DNA from: Ignavibacteriota bacterium
GTDB taxonomy: Bacteria; Bacteroidota; Ignavibacteria; Kapaibacteriales; UBA2268
Assembly: GCA_020437395.1 (NCBI GenBank)
Contig: JAGQWJ010000023.1
Span: forward strand, 1-47,563
DNA length: 47,563 bases
Reading direction: 5' to 3'
The position numbers were made by a program, and so were the translations under genes. The notes under the pieces are model-generated. The model saw nothing but the letters and a program-made list of their open reading frames with translations, did no database searches and was not told the origin of the DNA. This document shows, piece after piece, positions 8,242 to 16,388 of this stretch; positions within the stretch are counted from its first letter, which is position 1; each line of letters begins with the position of its first letter.

Positions 8242-9843
8242 CTATATTTTAGGCGAATTTACCATCAATTCATTAAATTCTAACATTGGATCTTTCTTTC
8301 CGATACTTTCACCTAACCCAATTACATTAACAGTAATGTTGATAGTCTTACCGTGTTCCTTGAAATCCTCAATAATTTCTATTACATCAGGATGAATATT
8401 CTTAGTATTAGAAGCATCAATATCTAACCTTGTATTTTCTGGAATTTGGTCTAACGTTCTCATAATTCCAGCTTTATTCAAAAAGCTAACTTCTTCAGCT
8501 AACTTAAGAGTTAGATGTTTACCATTTGCGTTTATTTGCCCAATTTCATAAGGCGTTTTGTAGTTTTTCCAAAGGATTTGAACTATTGCAACTGCCATAC
8601 CAAGCCCAATGCCTATTAGCAAGTCCGTAAATACAATACCAAGGATAGTAACTACAAACGGAACAAATTCATTCAACCCTTTGGCATACATTTGCTTGAA
8701 TAGAGCTGGTTTTGCCAATTTATAACCAACAACAAATAGAACTGCTGCTAAGCTGGCAAGAGGAATAAGGTTCAGTATATTTGGAATTGCAATGGCACAG
8801 ACAAGAAGTAAAATACCGTGCATAATAGCAGAAGCTCTAGTTTTACCACCTGATTGTATATTAGCAGAACTACGTACAATTACTTGAGTTACTGGCAATC
8901 CACCTATTAGTCCTGACACTATATTTCCCACACCTTGAGCTGTCAACTCTCTGTTTGTAGGAGTAATTCTCTTTTGTGGATCGAGTTTGTCAGTTGCTTC
9001 TACACTCAAAAGTGTTTCTAAACTTGCTACAACTGCCAAAGTAAGAGCTACGGTATAGACAGCAGGGTTATTCCATTGACTAAAATCAGGCATAGTAAAT
9101 TGAGAGATAAATCCATCGAATGATTCTGCCACTGGAATACTCACTAATTGCTCTGGCATTAGCGCAAGACCTGGTATATCTTGGAATATTATACCAAGAG
9201 TAATACCAACTATTACAGCAACTAAGGGGCCTTGTATAAGCTTTAAAGATTTAATGTTTTTGATAAAAGGACGCTCCCAAAGTATTAGAATTGCCAATGA
9301 TACTGCAGCAATTATTAGTGCTCCCTCATTAATATGGGTAATCATGTTAAATATCTCACTAAATGTATTTTGTCCATCTTGTTGAACAAAGGCCATATCT
9401 CCTTCATAATCTGCATCATAACCAAAGGCATGGGGTATTTGCTTGAGAATTATTATTATCCCTATCCCAGAAAGCATACCCTTAATCACGGAAGTAGGGA
9501 AATAATACCCAATTACACCTGCTTTCAATATTCCTAATATTATTTGAAAAATACCTGCAAACACTACCGCTAAAAGAAATATATCAAATGCTCCCAAATC
9601 TTGGATTGCTACTAATACTATAACGGCTAGCCCCGCAGCAGGACCGCTTACTCCTAATGATGATTTACTAATTGACGCTACTACTATTCCACCAACTATT
9701 CCGGCTATAATACCTGAGAAAAGTGGTGCTCCCGATGCTAATGCTATTCCCAAACAAAGCGGAATTGCTACTAAAAGAACAACGATGCTTGAAGGGAAAT
9801 CACTTTTAAAATTCGATAAAAAATTATCGTTACTTGTTTTCAT
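8242..9843 (-). CDS. SulP family anion transporter with STAS domain
   Basis: Inner-membrane anion transporter of the SLC26/SulP family, about 533 residues. The first helices begin near residue 15 (SSIVVLLVAIPLCLGIALASG, a family hallmark), the sequence SKSSLGVSGPAAGLAV marks the substrate-binding re-entrant region, and a C-terminal STAS domain covers about 435-525 (LDIDASNTKNIHPDVIEIIEDF region). Members carry sulfate, bicarbonate or other anions; substrate cannot be set from sequence, and no carbonic anhydrase or sulfate-assimilation gene is adjacent. The ATG at 9843 is preferred; an in-frame GTG four codons upstream is possible. A strong hairpin terminator follows the stop. Confidence 0.88.
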   Translation of the reverse strand: MKTSNDNFLSNFKSDFPSSIVVLLVAIPLCLGIALASGAPLFSGIIAGIVGGIVVASISKSSLGVSGPAAGLAVIVLVAIQDLGAFDIFLLAVVFAGIFQIILGILKAGVIGYYFPTSVIKGMLSGIGIIIILKQIPHAFGYDADYEGDMAFVQQDGQNTFSEIFNMITHINEGALIIAAVSLAILILWERPFIKNIKSLKLIQGPLVAVIVGITLGIIFQDIPGLALMPEQLVSIPVAESFDGFISQFTMPDFSQWNNPAVYTVALTLAVVASLETLLSVEATDKLDPQKRITPTNRELTAQGVGNIVSGLIGGLPVTQVIVRSSANIQSGGKTRASAIMHGILLLVCAIAIPNILNLIPLASLAAVLFVVGYKLAKPALFKQMYAKGLNEFVPFVVTILGIVFTDLLIGIGLGMAVAIVQILWKNYKTPYEIGQINANGKHLTLKLAEEVSFLNKAGIMRTLDQIPENTRLDIDASNTKNIHPDVIEIIEDFKEHGKTINITVNVIGLGESIGKKDPMLEFNELMVNSPKI

Positions 9844-9959
9844 AACTATATACACTTTTTACTAACACTTACATATTTTGTGTAAGTGAATTAATAAATA
9901 CGACAACACAGTAATGTATAGTTACTGTTTGCCTTTTTAATAATAAACCGATACTTCAG

Positions 9960-10304
9960 TTAAGTAGTTGTAATTAGTGTATATTCGGGTGGTGGTGTAA
10001 AAACATCAGGGATGTAGTCCGAGTATTGTTTTAAACTATAAGTAATTGATGATAAATTGGTATTATAGTCTGATAGAAATTTGAAAAGCTCGTCTATAGA
10101 GCAGTAAGCTCCGAACTTGTTCTTCGAATTTGAGTTGTGTGTTTCGTTTTCTTCCTCATTAATTTCATTGATTGTTATATTGGCTCTAGCCAACATTTCT
10201 CCAAAATAAGGAAAAGTTGAAGTGGACACGAATAACAACAATCCAATCATAAAAAATGATCGGTATTTACTTTTTTTGTAAATATATTTAGTTATTCTTT
10301 TCAA
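9960..10304 (-). CDS. Small membrane-anchored or secreted protein, unknown
   Basis: Unrecognised protein of up to 114 residues. A very basic N-terminus (KRITKYIYKKSKYR) precedes one hydrophobic segment (about 17-33), then a polar, Asn/Glu-rich linker and a C-terminal part ending in a PPPEYTLITTT tail. The start is a TTG; the nearest ATG is at residue 19 inside the hydrophobic segment, so TTG is favoured because it keeps the positive signal region. It lies about 115 bases upstream of the SulP gene on the same strand and is divergent from the DEAD-box helicase. It could be a signal-anchored accessory protein, but nothing in the sequence names a role. Confidence 0.45.
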   Translation of the reverse strand: MKRITKYIYKKSKYRSFFMIGLLLFVSTSTFPYFGEMLARANITINEINEEENETHNSNSKNKFGAYCSIDELFKFLSDYNTNLSSITYSLKQYSDYIPDVFTPPPEYTLITTT

Positions 10305-10605
10305 ATTTGTTTCTGATTTTTAATAAATGAACAAGCATTATTCACAATATACGAAAAAATCATCAAACTTATTGATTGACAATTGAACTCTACAAAAAAA
10401 ATTTCGCATAAATTAAACATAGTATAAGACTCTAACTGATAGCCAAATAAATAATAACAACATAATTAGTATGGTTAGCAATAAAAAATAAAAAATCTGT
10501 CAAAGATTGTTAATAAGTCAATAAACGTCACTAATAACTATTAATTAGCATAATTATATAATTATACTTAGCTTTGTTTTTATTATTATTACACAGTGTA
10601 CTTTT
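10305..10605. other. 301-base AT-rich divergent intergenic region
   Basis: Separates the small anchored protein gene from the DEAD-box helicase gene. It is extremely AT-rich with many short A and T tracts, and holds no credible ORF or strong hairpin. It must carry promoters for both directions and could provide a long 5' leader for the helicase, as is common for cold-induced DEAD-box genes, but no specific element can be pointed to. Confidence 0.4.
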
Positions 10606-12090
10606 TTGACAAATTTTAAGCAACTTGGACTTTCAGAAAACTTACTGAAAGCCATCAATGAACTTGGGTTCAATTCTCCTACAGATATACAACAACAAGC
10701 AATTCCTAAACTTATAAAAGATGACAGAGATTTCATCGGTTTAGCACAAACAGGAACAGGTAAAACAGCTGCTTTCGGTTTACCTTTGTTGGAAAGAATA
10801 GACCCAGCAATGAAAGCAACCCAAGCACTAATATTAGCACCAACCCGCGAATTAGGGCAACAAATTGCTGAACAACTTGATATATATAGTAAATATCAAG
10901 AAAAGTTAAATGTTCTGGCTGTTTATGGTGGTGCCTCTATCACTAATCAGATGAGAGCGTTGAAGAGAACTCAGCACGCTATAATAGCTACTCCTGGTCG
11001 TTTATTAGATTTAATAAAGAGAAGGGCAGTAAACTTAGAAAGCGTACGATTCCTCGTATTAGACGAAGCAGATGAAATGCTAAATATGGGATTCAAAGAG
11101 GATTTGGACTTAATTCTAAGCTATACTCCAGAAGAAAAACTGACTTGGCTATTTTCCGCAACTATGCCAAAAGAAATTAAGAAGATTGTCAATAAGTATA
11201 TGGATAATCCTACTGAAGTTAGGATAAATTCTAAAGAACAGGTAAATGTTGATATAGAGCACCAATACGCATTGGTCAAAGCATCAGATAAAGCGGAAGC
11301 TCTATCAAGAATACTCGATATTAGCCCAGATATGAGAGGAGTTGTATTCTGCAGAACGAAAAATGAAACACAAGAATTAGCTGAGCTATTACTTAGACAA
11401 AACTACAAGGCAGACTCACTGCATGGTGATCTATCCCAAGCTCAACGAGACAGAGTAATGCGTAGATTTAAAAAGCATGAGTTGCATGTATTGATAGCTA
11501 CGGACGTTGCAGCAAGAGGAATAGACGTAAATGATTTAACACATGTTATTCACTATACTTTACCAGATGATAACTCTTACTACACGCACAGAAGTGGACG
11601 AACAGCAAGAGCGGGGAAAAAAGGTATTTCTTTGGCATTCGTAAGTGGAAGAGAGAAACATAGGATTAGAAAATTGGAATCTCAACTAGGAATTGAATTT
11701 GACCGTGCTTTCATACCAAACGCCAACGACATAGCTGAAATTAGAGTCGAAGATTGGTGTATGAAAGTACTTAATAAAGGTACGGCAGGTAAGGTAACTA
11801 AGAAGTTAAACCAAAAAGCGAACGATATATTCTTCCGTCTTTCAAAAGAAGAATTGATTGAAAAGCTTTTAGTAATAGAGCTAGAAAAGATAAAATCTGA
11901 TAGCGAAAAAGACCTCAATGATACGGAATCCAGAGGATATTCTGAAGGTAAAGGTGGCGGCGGTAGTCGTAGCGGAAGAAGACGTGGCGGCGGCGGCGGA
12001 AAAGGTGGTAAAAAGTCATTCGGTAATTTCAACAAGAAAGGTGGCGGCGGAAAAGGCGGCAAAAAAGCTCACACAAGAAGAAAAAGATAA
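10606..12090 (+). CDS. deaD: DEAD-box ATP-dependent RNA helicase with Gly/Lys/Arg-rich tail
   Basis: RNA helicase of the DeaD/CsdA-RhlE type, acting in ribosome assembly and mRNA turnover, often cold-induced. All core motifs are present: AQTGTGKT (47-54), PTRELGQQ, TPGRLLD, DEAD (153-156), SAT, and HRSGRTARAG in the second RecA domain. A helical segment (VEDWCMKVLNKG and following) replaces the longer DbpA-type domain of E. coli DeaD. The last 50 residues are a Gly-rich basic tail with GGGG-S/R-x-RR and GGKGGKK repeats, likely binding RNA. The only start consistent with family alignment is TTG at 10606 (TNFKQLGLSENLLKA); no upstream ATG exists before an in-frame stop. Symbol is by family resemblance; rhlE is the alternative. 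A strong terminator follows. Confidence 0.9.
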   Translation: MTNFKQLGLSENLLKAINELGFNSPTDIQQQAIPKLIKDDRDFIGLAQTGTGKTAAFGLPLLERIDPAMKATQALILAPTRELGQQIAEQLDIYSKYQEKLNVLAVYGGASITNQMRALKRTQHAIIATPGRLLDLIKRRAVNLESVRFLVLDEADEMLNMGFKEDLDLILSYTPEEKLTWLFSATMPKEIKKIVNKYMDNPTEVRINSKEQVNVDIEHQYALVKASDKAEALSRILDISPDMRGVVFCRTKNETQELAELLLRQNYKADSLHGDLSQAQRDRVMRRFKKHELHVLIATDVAARGIDVNDLTHVIHYTLPDDNSYYTHRSGRTARAGKKGISLAFVSGREKHRIRKLESQLGIEFDRAFIPNANDIAEIRVEDWCMKVLNKGTAGKVTKKLNQKANDIFFRLSKEELIEKLLVIELEKIKSDSEKDLNDTESRGYSEGKGGGGSRSGRRRGGGGGKGGKKSFGNFNKKGGGGKGGKKAHTRRKR

Positions 12091-12102
12091 CAAATATCAT
12101 CA

Positions 12103-12132
12103 AAACCCAATCGAAGAGATTGGGTTTTTTAT
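12103..12132 (+). terminator. Rho-independent terminator of the DEAD-box helicase gene
   Basis: A 10-base-pair stem, AAACCCAATC / GATTGGGTTT, with a GAAGA loop, followed on the plus strand by a T run. It begins 12 bases after the helicase stop codon. The opposite strand has a shorter T run, so it may also help end the converging methyltransferase transcript. Confidence 0.9.
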
Positions 12133-12144
12133 TTTTTGATTATT

Positions 12145-12945
12145 TTATTTTTTCAGGCCCTCAAGAGCATAGACTAAGGGTAGCTTATCTTCGAAGTTTT
12201 TAATTCTATACTTTTTGGGTTCAAACTCTATCATATTTTTGAAGCAATTATACGGTGAATAGTCGTATTCATCTAGCGACCTGATTTGTATGCCATTATG
12301 TATCAAGCCATTTACAACCTCACTTATACTGTGGTTCCAACCCACTGTTGTTAACTCCAAATCTGCTTCTCGGTCAGCGTAAGTGCCAGTCTCAGTTTCA
12401 ACAATAGCTTCTTTTTTGAAGTAGCTATATTCGAATTTTGTGAAATCATTGTCATACATCCACACGAATGGGTGAAAATCCACAAAAATAAATCGACCGT
12501 TTGGCTTTAAGTATTTTGATATTAATCTAGCCCATTTATCCAAGTCAGGGAACCAACCAATAGTTCCATAACTAGTAAATACGATATCAAATTTCTCATC
12601 GAGATGATTATGTAGATCGTAGATGTCGCAGCAAATAAACTTTGAATTTAAACCCAATTCTTGATTAAGATGTCTAGCTTTCTCAATCGCAACATCAGAT
12701 AGATCTACCCCTGTTACCTCAGCACCCATCCTAGCAAGTGACAAAGTGTCTTGCCCAAAATGGCATTGAAAATGGAGAATTGACTTACCTTTTATATCCC
12801 CCAGCATTTCTAGCTCAATGGAATTCAATGAGGTTTCACCAGCAAGAAATCCTTTCATATTATAAAAGTCTGAGTTTACATGAGATTCAACTTTATTATT
12901 CCAAGCGTTTCGGTTTAGTTCTATGTATTCTTTGTTTGTGTTCAT
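12145..12945 (-). CDS. Class I SAM-dependent methyltransferase
   Basis: Soluble Rossmann-fold methyltransferase of 266 residues. Motif I has the variant form ILHFQCHFGQDTLSLAR near residue 56, followed by the acidic motif II (GVDLSD) and motif III (FICCDIYDL); this HFQCHFGQDT variant is typical of a widespread uncharacterised subfamily. The end (KYRIKNFEDKLPLVYALEGLK) also suits that subfamily. The substrate is unknown. The ATG at 12945 has TAGGAATAAAC upstream, a reasonable ribosome site. It follows the 165-residue membrane protein by 8 bases and probably shares its transcript. Confidence 0.8.
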   Translation of the reverse strand: MNTNKEYIELNRNAWNNKVESHVNSDFYNMKGFLAGETSLNSIELEMLGDIKGKSILHFQCHFGQDTLSLARMGAEVTGVDLSDVAIEKARHLNQELGLNSKFICCDIYDLHNHLDEKFDIVFTSYGTIGWFPDLDKWARLISKYLKPNGRFIFVDFHPFVWMYDNDFTKFEYSYFKKEAIVETETGTYADREADLELTTVGWNHSISEVVNGLIHNGIQIRSLDEYDYSPYNCFKNMIEFEPKKYRIKNFEDKLPLVYALEGLKK

Positions 12946-12953
12946 GTTTATTC

Positions 12954-13451
12954 CTACTCTATATGCACTCGTTCCTTTATGGCATCTTCGAAAAAGTGGT
13001 GGAGAGTAAACATTTGCTCAGCTCCAATTTTTTGTCCAAATTGAGCTATCAAATAGACTAAAAGTCCAGCGCCTAGTAATGAAGGTACTCCCATAGCAAG
13101 TAAACTTGTGTCATTATTCATCTGCCATTCCACTCCTCCCCAAATTAATATACCTGCTAGTAAAATAGAAATTGTTCCATAAGCAAATGCGAATAAAGTC
13201 CATACGCTCGATTTGGGGCTATAAAGACCACGTATTAATGTGCCTTTTTCATGTGGTTCCAACATCAAAGTTAGCTCTGGTGACCAATAGTGATTATTTT
13301 TGGGAGCAATACGCAGCTTTATCAATGAACTTGCAATTGTGCCATCAATATCAGCATCTTTTTCTAACAATTCTCTAAAATGCTCTTTATGTTCATCAAT
13401 TGTTCCTTTGCATATTTTTCTAAATCTAGGTCGAAGTTTAAAACTGCTCAT
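12954..13451 (-). CDS. Hypothetical two-helix membrane protein
   Basis: Unrecognised protein of 165 residues. The N-terminal ~80 residues are polar and look like a folded beta-rich domain (LRPRFRKICKGTIDEHKEHF; HYWSPELTLMLEP); two membrane helices follow at about 82-105 and 115-138, then a short amphipathic tail (FFEDAIKERVHIE). The ATG at 13451 is clear. It heads a two-gene minus-strand unit with the methyltransferase and is divergent from a T9SS cargo gene. No function can be assigned. Confidence 0.65.
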   Translation of the reverse strand: MSSFKLRPRFRKICKGTIDEHKEHFRELLEKDADIDGTIASSLIKLRIAPKNNHYWSPELTLMLEPHEKGTLIRGLYSPKSSVWTLFAFAYGTISILLAGILIWGGVEWQMNNDTSLLAMGVPSLLGAGLLVYLIAQFGQKIGAEQMFTLHHFFEDAIKERVHIE

Positions 13452-13562
13452 ATTTCCAAAAAATTAATGTATATTGAGCAGATAATTTAATCATAAATAA
13501 GTAATATTGGATTATTTATTTATGATTTGCTTTAAAAAAAAGCATTTTTATTTTTGAATATT

Positions 13563-13597
13563 ATCTTTTTTTTCTTGTATTTGAATATATATATATC
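13563..13597 (+). promoter_or_regulatory. Candidate promoter element shared by two secreted-protein genes
   Basis: The string TTTTTCTTGTATTT followed by an (AT)n tract lies 34 bases before the ATG at 13631 and recurs almost unchanged at 15656-15688, 44 bases before the ATG at 15732. Conservation amid otherwise different flanks, and equal placement relative to starts, suggests a shared promoter or activator site. Confidence 0.35.
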
Positions 13598-13630
13598 AAA
13601 GTCGAGTTTAAGAAGTAATTGGAAATCAGA

Positions 13631-15493
13631 ATGAAATTAAAACAATCTTTATTAATAATAATTGTATTCCTACTTTACAGTAATTCACTACTATCTGAAG
13701 ACCTTAGAGTGATATACCCCAACGGTGGTAATGATTTAATAGTTGACAGTGTAATAACTATAAAATGGGAAGCTACCGACCCCAATGTACCAGTTACTAT
13801 CGAATATAGTTTCGACTATGGGGTTGCTTGGAACATTATAGAAGATGAGTATATTGGCTCCGAACTAGAATGGAAAGTACCCCCAGTAGTTAGTAAAGAA
13901 TGCTTAATTAAAGTTTATAGCGCCTTTAGTGCTAGTGATATAGTTTGGCAAAAGTCTTATGGCGGTAAAAAGCAAGAACACGCACATGAGATAAAAAAAA
14001 CAGATGATGGTGGATACATTGTCGCAGGCTTTATTACATCTCTAAACGATGATGTGGGAGGATTAGAGCAACAAAGCGATTTTTGGATACTCAAGTTAGA
14101 TGAATTGGGTGAGAAAGAATGGGAAAAAGTGTATGGTGGTAGTAACGGAGACAAACCAACTTCGATACATCAGTTACCTGATGGTGGTTACATAGTTGCT
14201 GGTTATACAACATCTACCGACGGTGACTTAAGTTATAGGACTGATTATGGGTTTGTAACTTGGGTTGTTCGACTTGATAAACTCGGGAATATGATTTGGA
14301 ATAAAATATATGGTACTAACTCTATAGACTTTTCAAGAACTCTAGAGTTAACTGATGATGGTGGTTTTATTATTTGGGGAGTAACTGATCCCAAAAAGAA
14401 TAGTAATGGGACTTTAGATTATTCAGATTATCACATATTGAAGTTAGATGAAGAAGGTACTATAGAGTGGGAAAAAATATATGGTGGAGGCAATATAGAC
14501 AATGTTTATTCTATAATACAAACCGATGACAAGGGGTATATAGTTACCGGCTACACTGATGACAGTGATGTTGGGAACAACAATGGTAGCTATGTGTTAT
14601 GGGTACTCAAACTATACAATAATGGTGAAATTGAATGGGAAAAGTCCTATGGTGGAACCAATGACGACTATGCTAATGGTATAATACAAACCACTGTTGG
14701 TGGCTATATAATACTTAGTAGTTCTTTTTCAAGAGATGGTGATATATCAAATTATAATGGGAGTAAAGATATACTAGTTATTAAAATTTCAAGCAATGGA
14801 TTAGTTGAATGGTCAAAAAATTACGGGGGGAGTAATATCGATATACCTTTTTCAATAAAAGAAACTAAAGAGGGAAATTTTGTGATAGCCGGTTGTACTC
14901 AATCTAACGATGGAGATATTGAATCATTCAAAGGTATTGTGGATGCATGGACATTTGAAATAGACAATATGGGCAAGCTGATATGGAATAAATCCTTTGG
15001 TGGGTCGGGTAGTGAGTACTTCTATTCTTTAGAACTAGCAGAAGACGGAGATATTGTATTTGCTGGATTTACTAATTCTAGTGACGGAGATGTTGTTAGA
15101 GAATATCAATATGATGATATTTGGATAGTGAAATATAATCCATACAAGAAAGTATTTTTATCAGATCAATCCGACTCATTATTTTCAATCAGATGGTATG
15201 ATATTAAAGATGATGATGATGAAGTGTCTGAAGATAAATTTCACTTCACTGTTTTACCAAACGTTACATCAACAGATGTTGCCGTTTCTTTGTACTTAGA
15301 AACAGAACAAATTATAACTTTAGAATTATTCGATAATATTGGCAGAAGAATGGAGACGATACTATCGGGCGTTCAACCGTTTGGTTTACTAAATATCAAT
15401 CTTGATTTGAGCCCATATTCATCAGGTAGATACTACTTAAGACTAATCACACCCAAATTTAACATTACTAAAAAAATTGAACTCTTGAACTAA
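13631..15493 (+). CDS. T9SS cargo protein: Ig-like domain with inserted seven-repeat propeller, type A sorting domain
   Basis: Secreted surface protein of about 620 residues. A signal peptide (MKLKQSLLIIIVFLLYSNSLLS) is followed by an Ig-like domain (VIYPNGGNDLIVDS ... TIKWEA ... VEYS-like strands, about 24-102). Seven repeats of about 57 residues follow (about 104-506), each with W-x-K-x-[YF]-GG and a DGGYIVAG-like strand, predicting a seven-bladed beta-propeller. A short segment, SDQSDSLFSIRW, looks like the missing last strand of the Ig-like domain. The C-terminal ~85 residues form a T9SS type A sorting domain (HFTVLPNV ... GRRMETILSG ... GRYYLRLIT ... KKIELLN). The ATG at 13631 is used because the TTG four codons earlier would only add residues before a good signal. 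Ligand unknown. Confidence 0.8.
   Translation: MKLKQSLLIIIVFLLYSNSLLSEDLRVIYPNGGNDLIVDSVITIKWEATDPNVPVTIEYSFDYGVAWNIIEDEYIGSELEWKVPPVVSKECLIKVYSAFSASDIVWQKSYGGKKQEHAHEIKKTDDGGYIVAGFITSLNDDVGGLEQQSDFWILKLDELGEKEWEKVYGGSNGDKPTSIHQLPDGGYIVAGYTTSTDGDLSYRTDYGFVTWVVRLDKLGNMIWNKIYGTNSIDFSRTLELTDDGGFIIWGVTDPKKNSNGTLDYSDYHILKLDEEGTIEWEKIYGGGNIDNVYSIIQTDDKGYIVTGYTDDSDVGNNNGSYVLWVLKLYNNGEIEWEKSYGGTNDDYANGIIQTTVGGYIILSSSFSRDGDISNYNGSKDILVIKISSNGLVEWSKNYGGSNIDIPFSIKETKEGNFVIAGCTQSNDGDIESFKGIVDAWTFEIDNMGKLIWNKSFGGSGSEYFYSLELAEDGDIVFAGFTNSSDGDVVREYQYDDIWIVKYNPYKKVFLSDQSDSLFSIRWYDIKDDDDEVSEDKFHFTVLPNVTSTDVAVSLYLETEQIITLELFDNIGRRMETILSGVQPFGLLNINLDLSPYSSGRYYLRLITPKFNITKKIELLN
13939..15147 (+). repeat. Seven protein-coding repeats of about 171-177 bases
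   Basis: Within the secreted protein gene, units begin near 13939, 14113, 14290, 14461, 14629, 14803 and 14978. Each encodes [IV]-x-W-x-K-x-[YF]-G-G, then about 10 residues, then a D-G-G-Y-I-V-A-G-like strand. DNA is well diverged between units, so this is an old protein repeat and not a recent tandem array. Confidence 0.8.
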
Positions 15494-15515
15494 CCTTTAA
15501 TTATATCGAACTAAT

Positions 15516-15611
15516 CAAAAAAAAAGGACCAGTTTAACCTAGCCCCCTTTTAATTATAATCAATCTATTTAATACCTACAACCTAGAAATTATATGTGAA
15601 CATTAGTTCAC
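15516..15611. pseudogene. Decayed copy of a terminator plus the last codons of a TonB receptor gene
   Basis: This stretch aligns with 18690-18776, which holds the terminator and 3' end of the TonB receptor gene. Shared parts are the A-run and GG...CCCCTT stem region, a segment like TAATCTATCTATTTAAT, and CTAGAAATTATA-x-GTGAAC. Read on the minus strand the last block encodes F-T-Y-N-F-stop (stop codon at about 15591-15593), the normal end of a TonB receptor barrel. No receptor reading frame continues beyond about ten codons. The hairpin is imperfect here, so it may no longer terminate well. Confidence 0.55.
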
Positions 15612-15655
15612 TTATTCAGCCCTTATTCTTATGAATATTATTTTTGTTCAAAAAC

Positions 15656-15688
15656 AGTTTTTTCTTGTATTTTATTATATATATATAG
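15656..15688 (+). promoter_or_regulatory. Second copy of the shared candidate promoter element
   Basis: TTTTTTCTTGTATTTT and an (AT)n tract, matching the element at 13563-13597. It is placed 44 bases before the ATG at 15732. Confidence 0.35.
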
Positions 15689-15731
15689 CATCTCGTAATT
15701 TACAATTTATAAAATAATAACAGGATTTATT

Positions 15732-16373
15732 ATGAGAAAATATTTGATTTTATTCGTTATGCTTTTTAGCATTGGAGTTTATTTAGAGGTAGATGCGCAA
15801 GTTCCGTGCACCTGCAATTATCCATCGACTTTAGAAACAATCACTACTACATATTCCGACGGAATTGACACTTGTAGTATCACAATAACATATTGTAATT
15901 TAAAGAATGGTAAATTGAATACTACAGGCCAGCCAATTAGGGATTTTATGATTTGTAGTATATCGTTTCCATAAGGATGTACATTAACTGTCGACTTAAG
16001 TAGTTCGACTTTCTGGGACGATATGATGGAACTAGTAATTAGAGATCATGCTGCTACATTAGACCCATGGATGATTCCTGATTGTGACCCATCACAATCA
16101 AATTATTTTAACTCATATTACGAAGTAACTAAAGCACAATGCTGGATATTAGAAAATGATCCTATTCAACAAATGTATGTTTTTACTCCGTGTGTAGATG
16201 AAACTGCAACTTGTATGACAAAGTTTACAGTTTGTATAAATACAAATGGTGAATTAATAATTGAGGAACAGCATACAAATATCCTAGGAACAAGTAACTG
16301 TACCTATGAAGGTAGTACTATTCTAAATCCAGAGACTTTCCCATTTGATGAATGTTTTGATACTTGCTATTAA
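15732..16373 (+). pseudogene. Cys-rich secreted protein gene split by one in-frame TAA
   Basis: A signal peptide (MRKYLILFVMLFSIGVYLEVDA) starts the first 80-codon frame, preceded by AGGA at a good distance. An in-frame TAA at 15972-15974 stops it, yet the same frame stays open for another 132 codons to 16373 with similar Cys-rich, Thr-rich composition (first half CTCNY, TCSITITYCN; second half CTLTVD, KAQCWILEN, CMTKFTVCIN). The likely ancestor was one secreted protein of about 213 residues. No T9SS sorting domain is seen. Translation could restart at the ATG at 16023, but that product would lack a signal peptide. Nonsense mutation, sequencing error or readthrough are the options. The next gene follows after 15 bases. 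Confidence 0.6.
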
Positions 16374-16388
16374 ATAAAGGAGCTAAAT

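Noticed and set aside
11682-12062. Antisense ORF with a proline-rich product opposite the DEAD-box helicase tail
   Set aside because: It is the mirror of the Gly-rich repeats on the plus strand; the low-complexity composition explains the lack of stops.
13939-15147. CRISPR array from the regular spacing of units
   Set aside because: The periodicity is in the encoded protein (about 57 residues), DNA repeats are diverged and there are no identical short repeats or cas genes.
15972-15974. TAA reassigned to an amino acid in this organism
   Set aside because: Many clearly complete genes in the window (menA's neighbour MFS, ccoP, ccoH, the DEAD-box helicase) end at TAA at their normal family length, so TAA is a normal stop.
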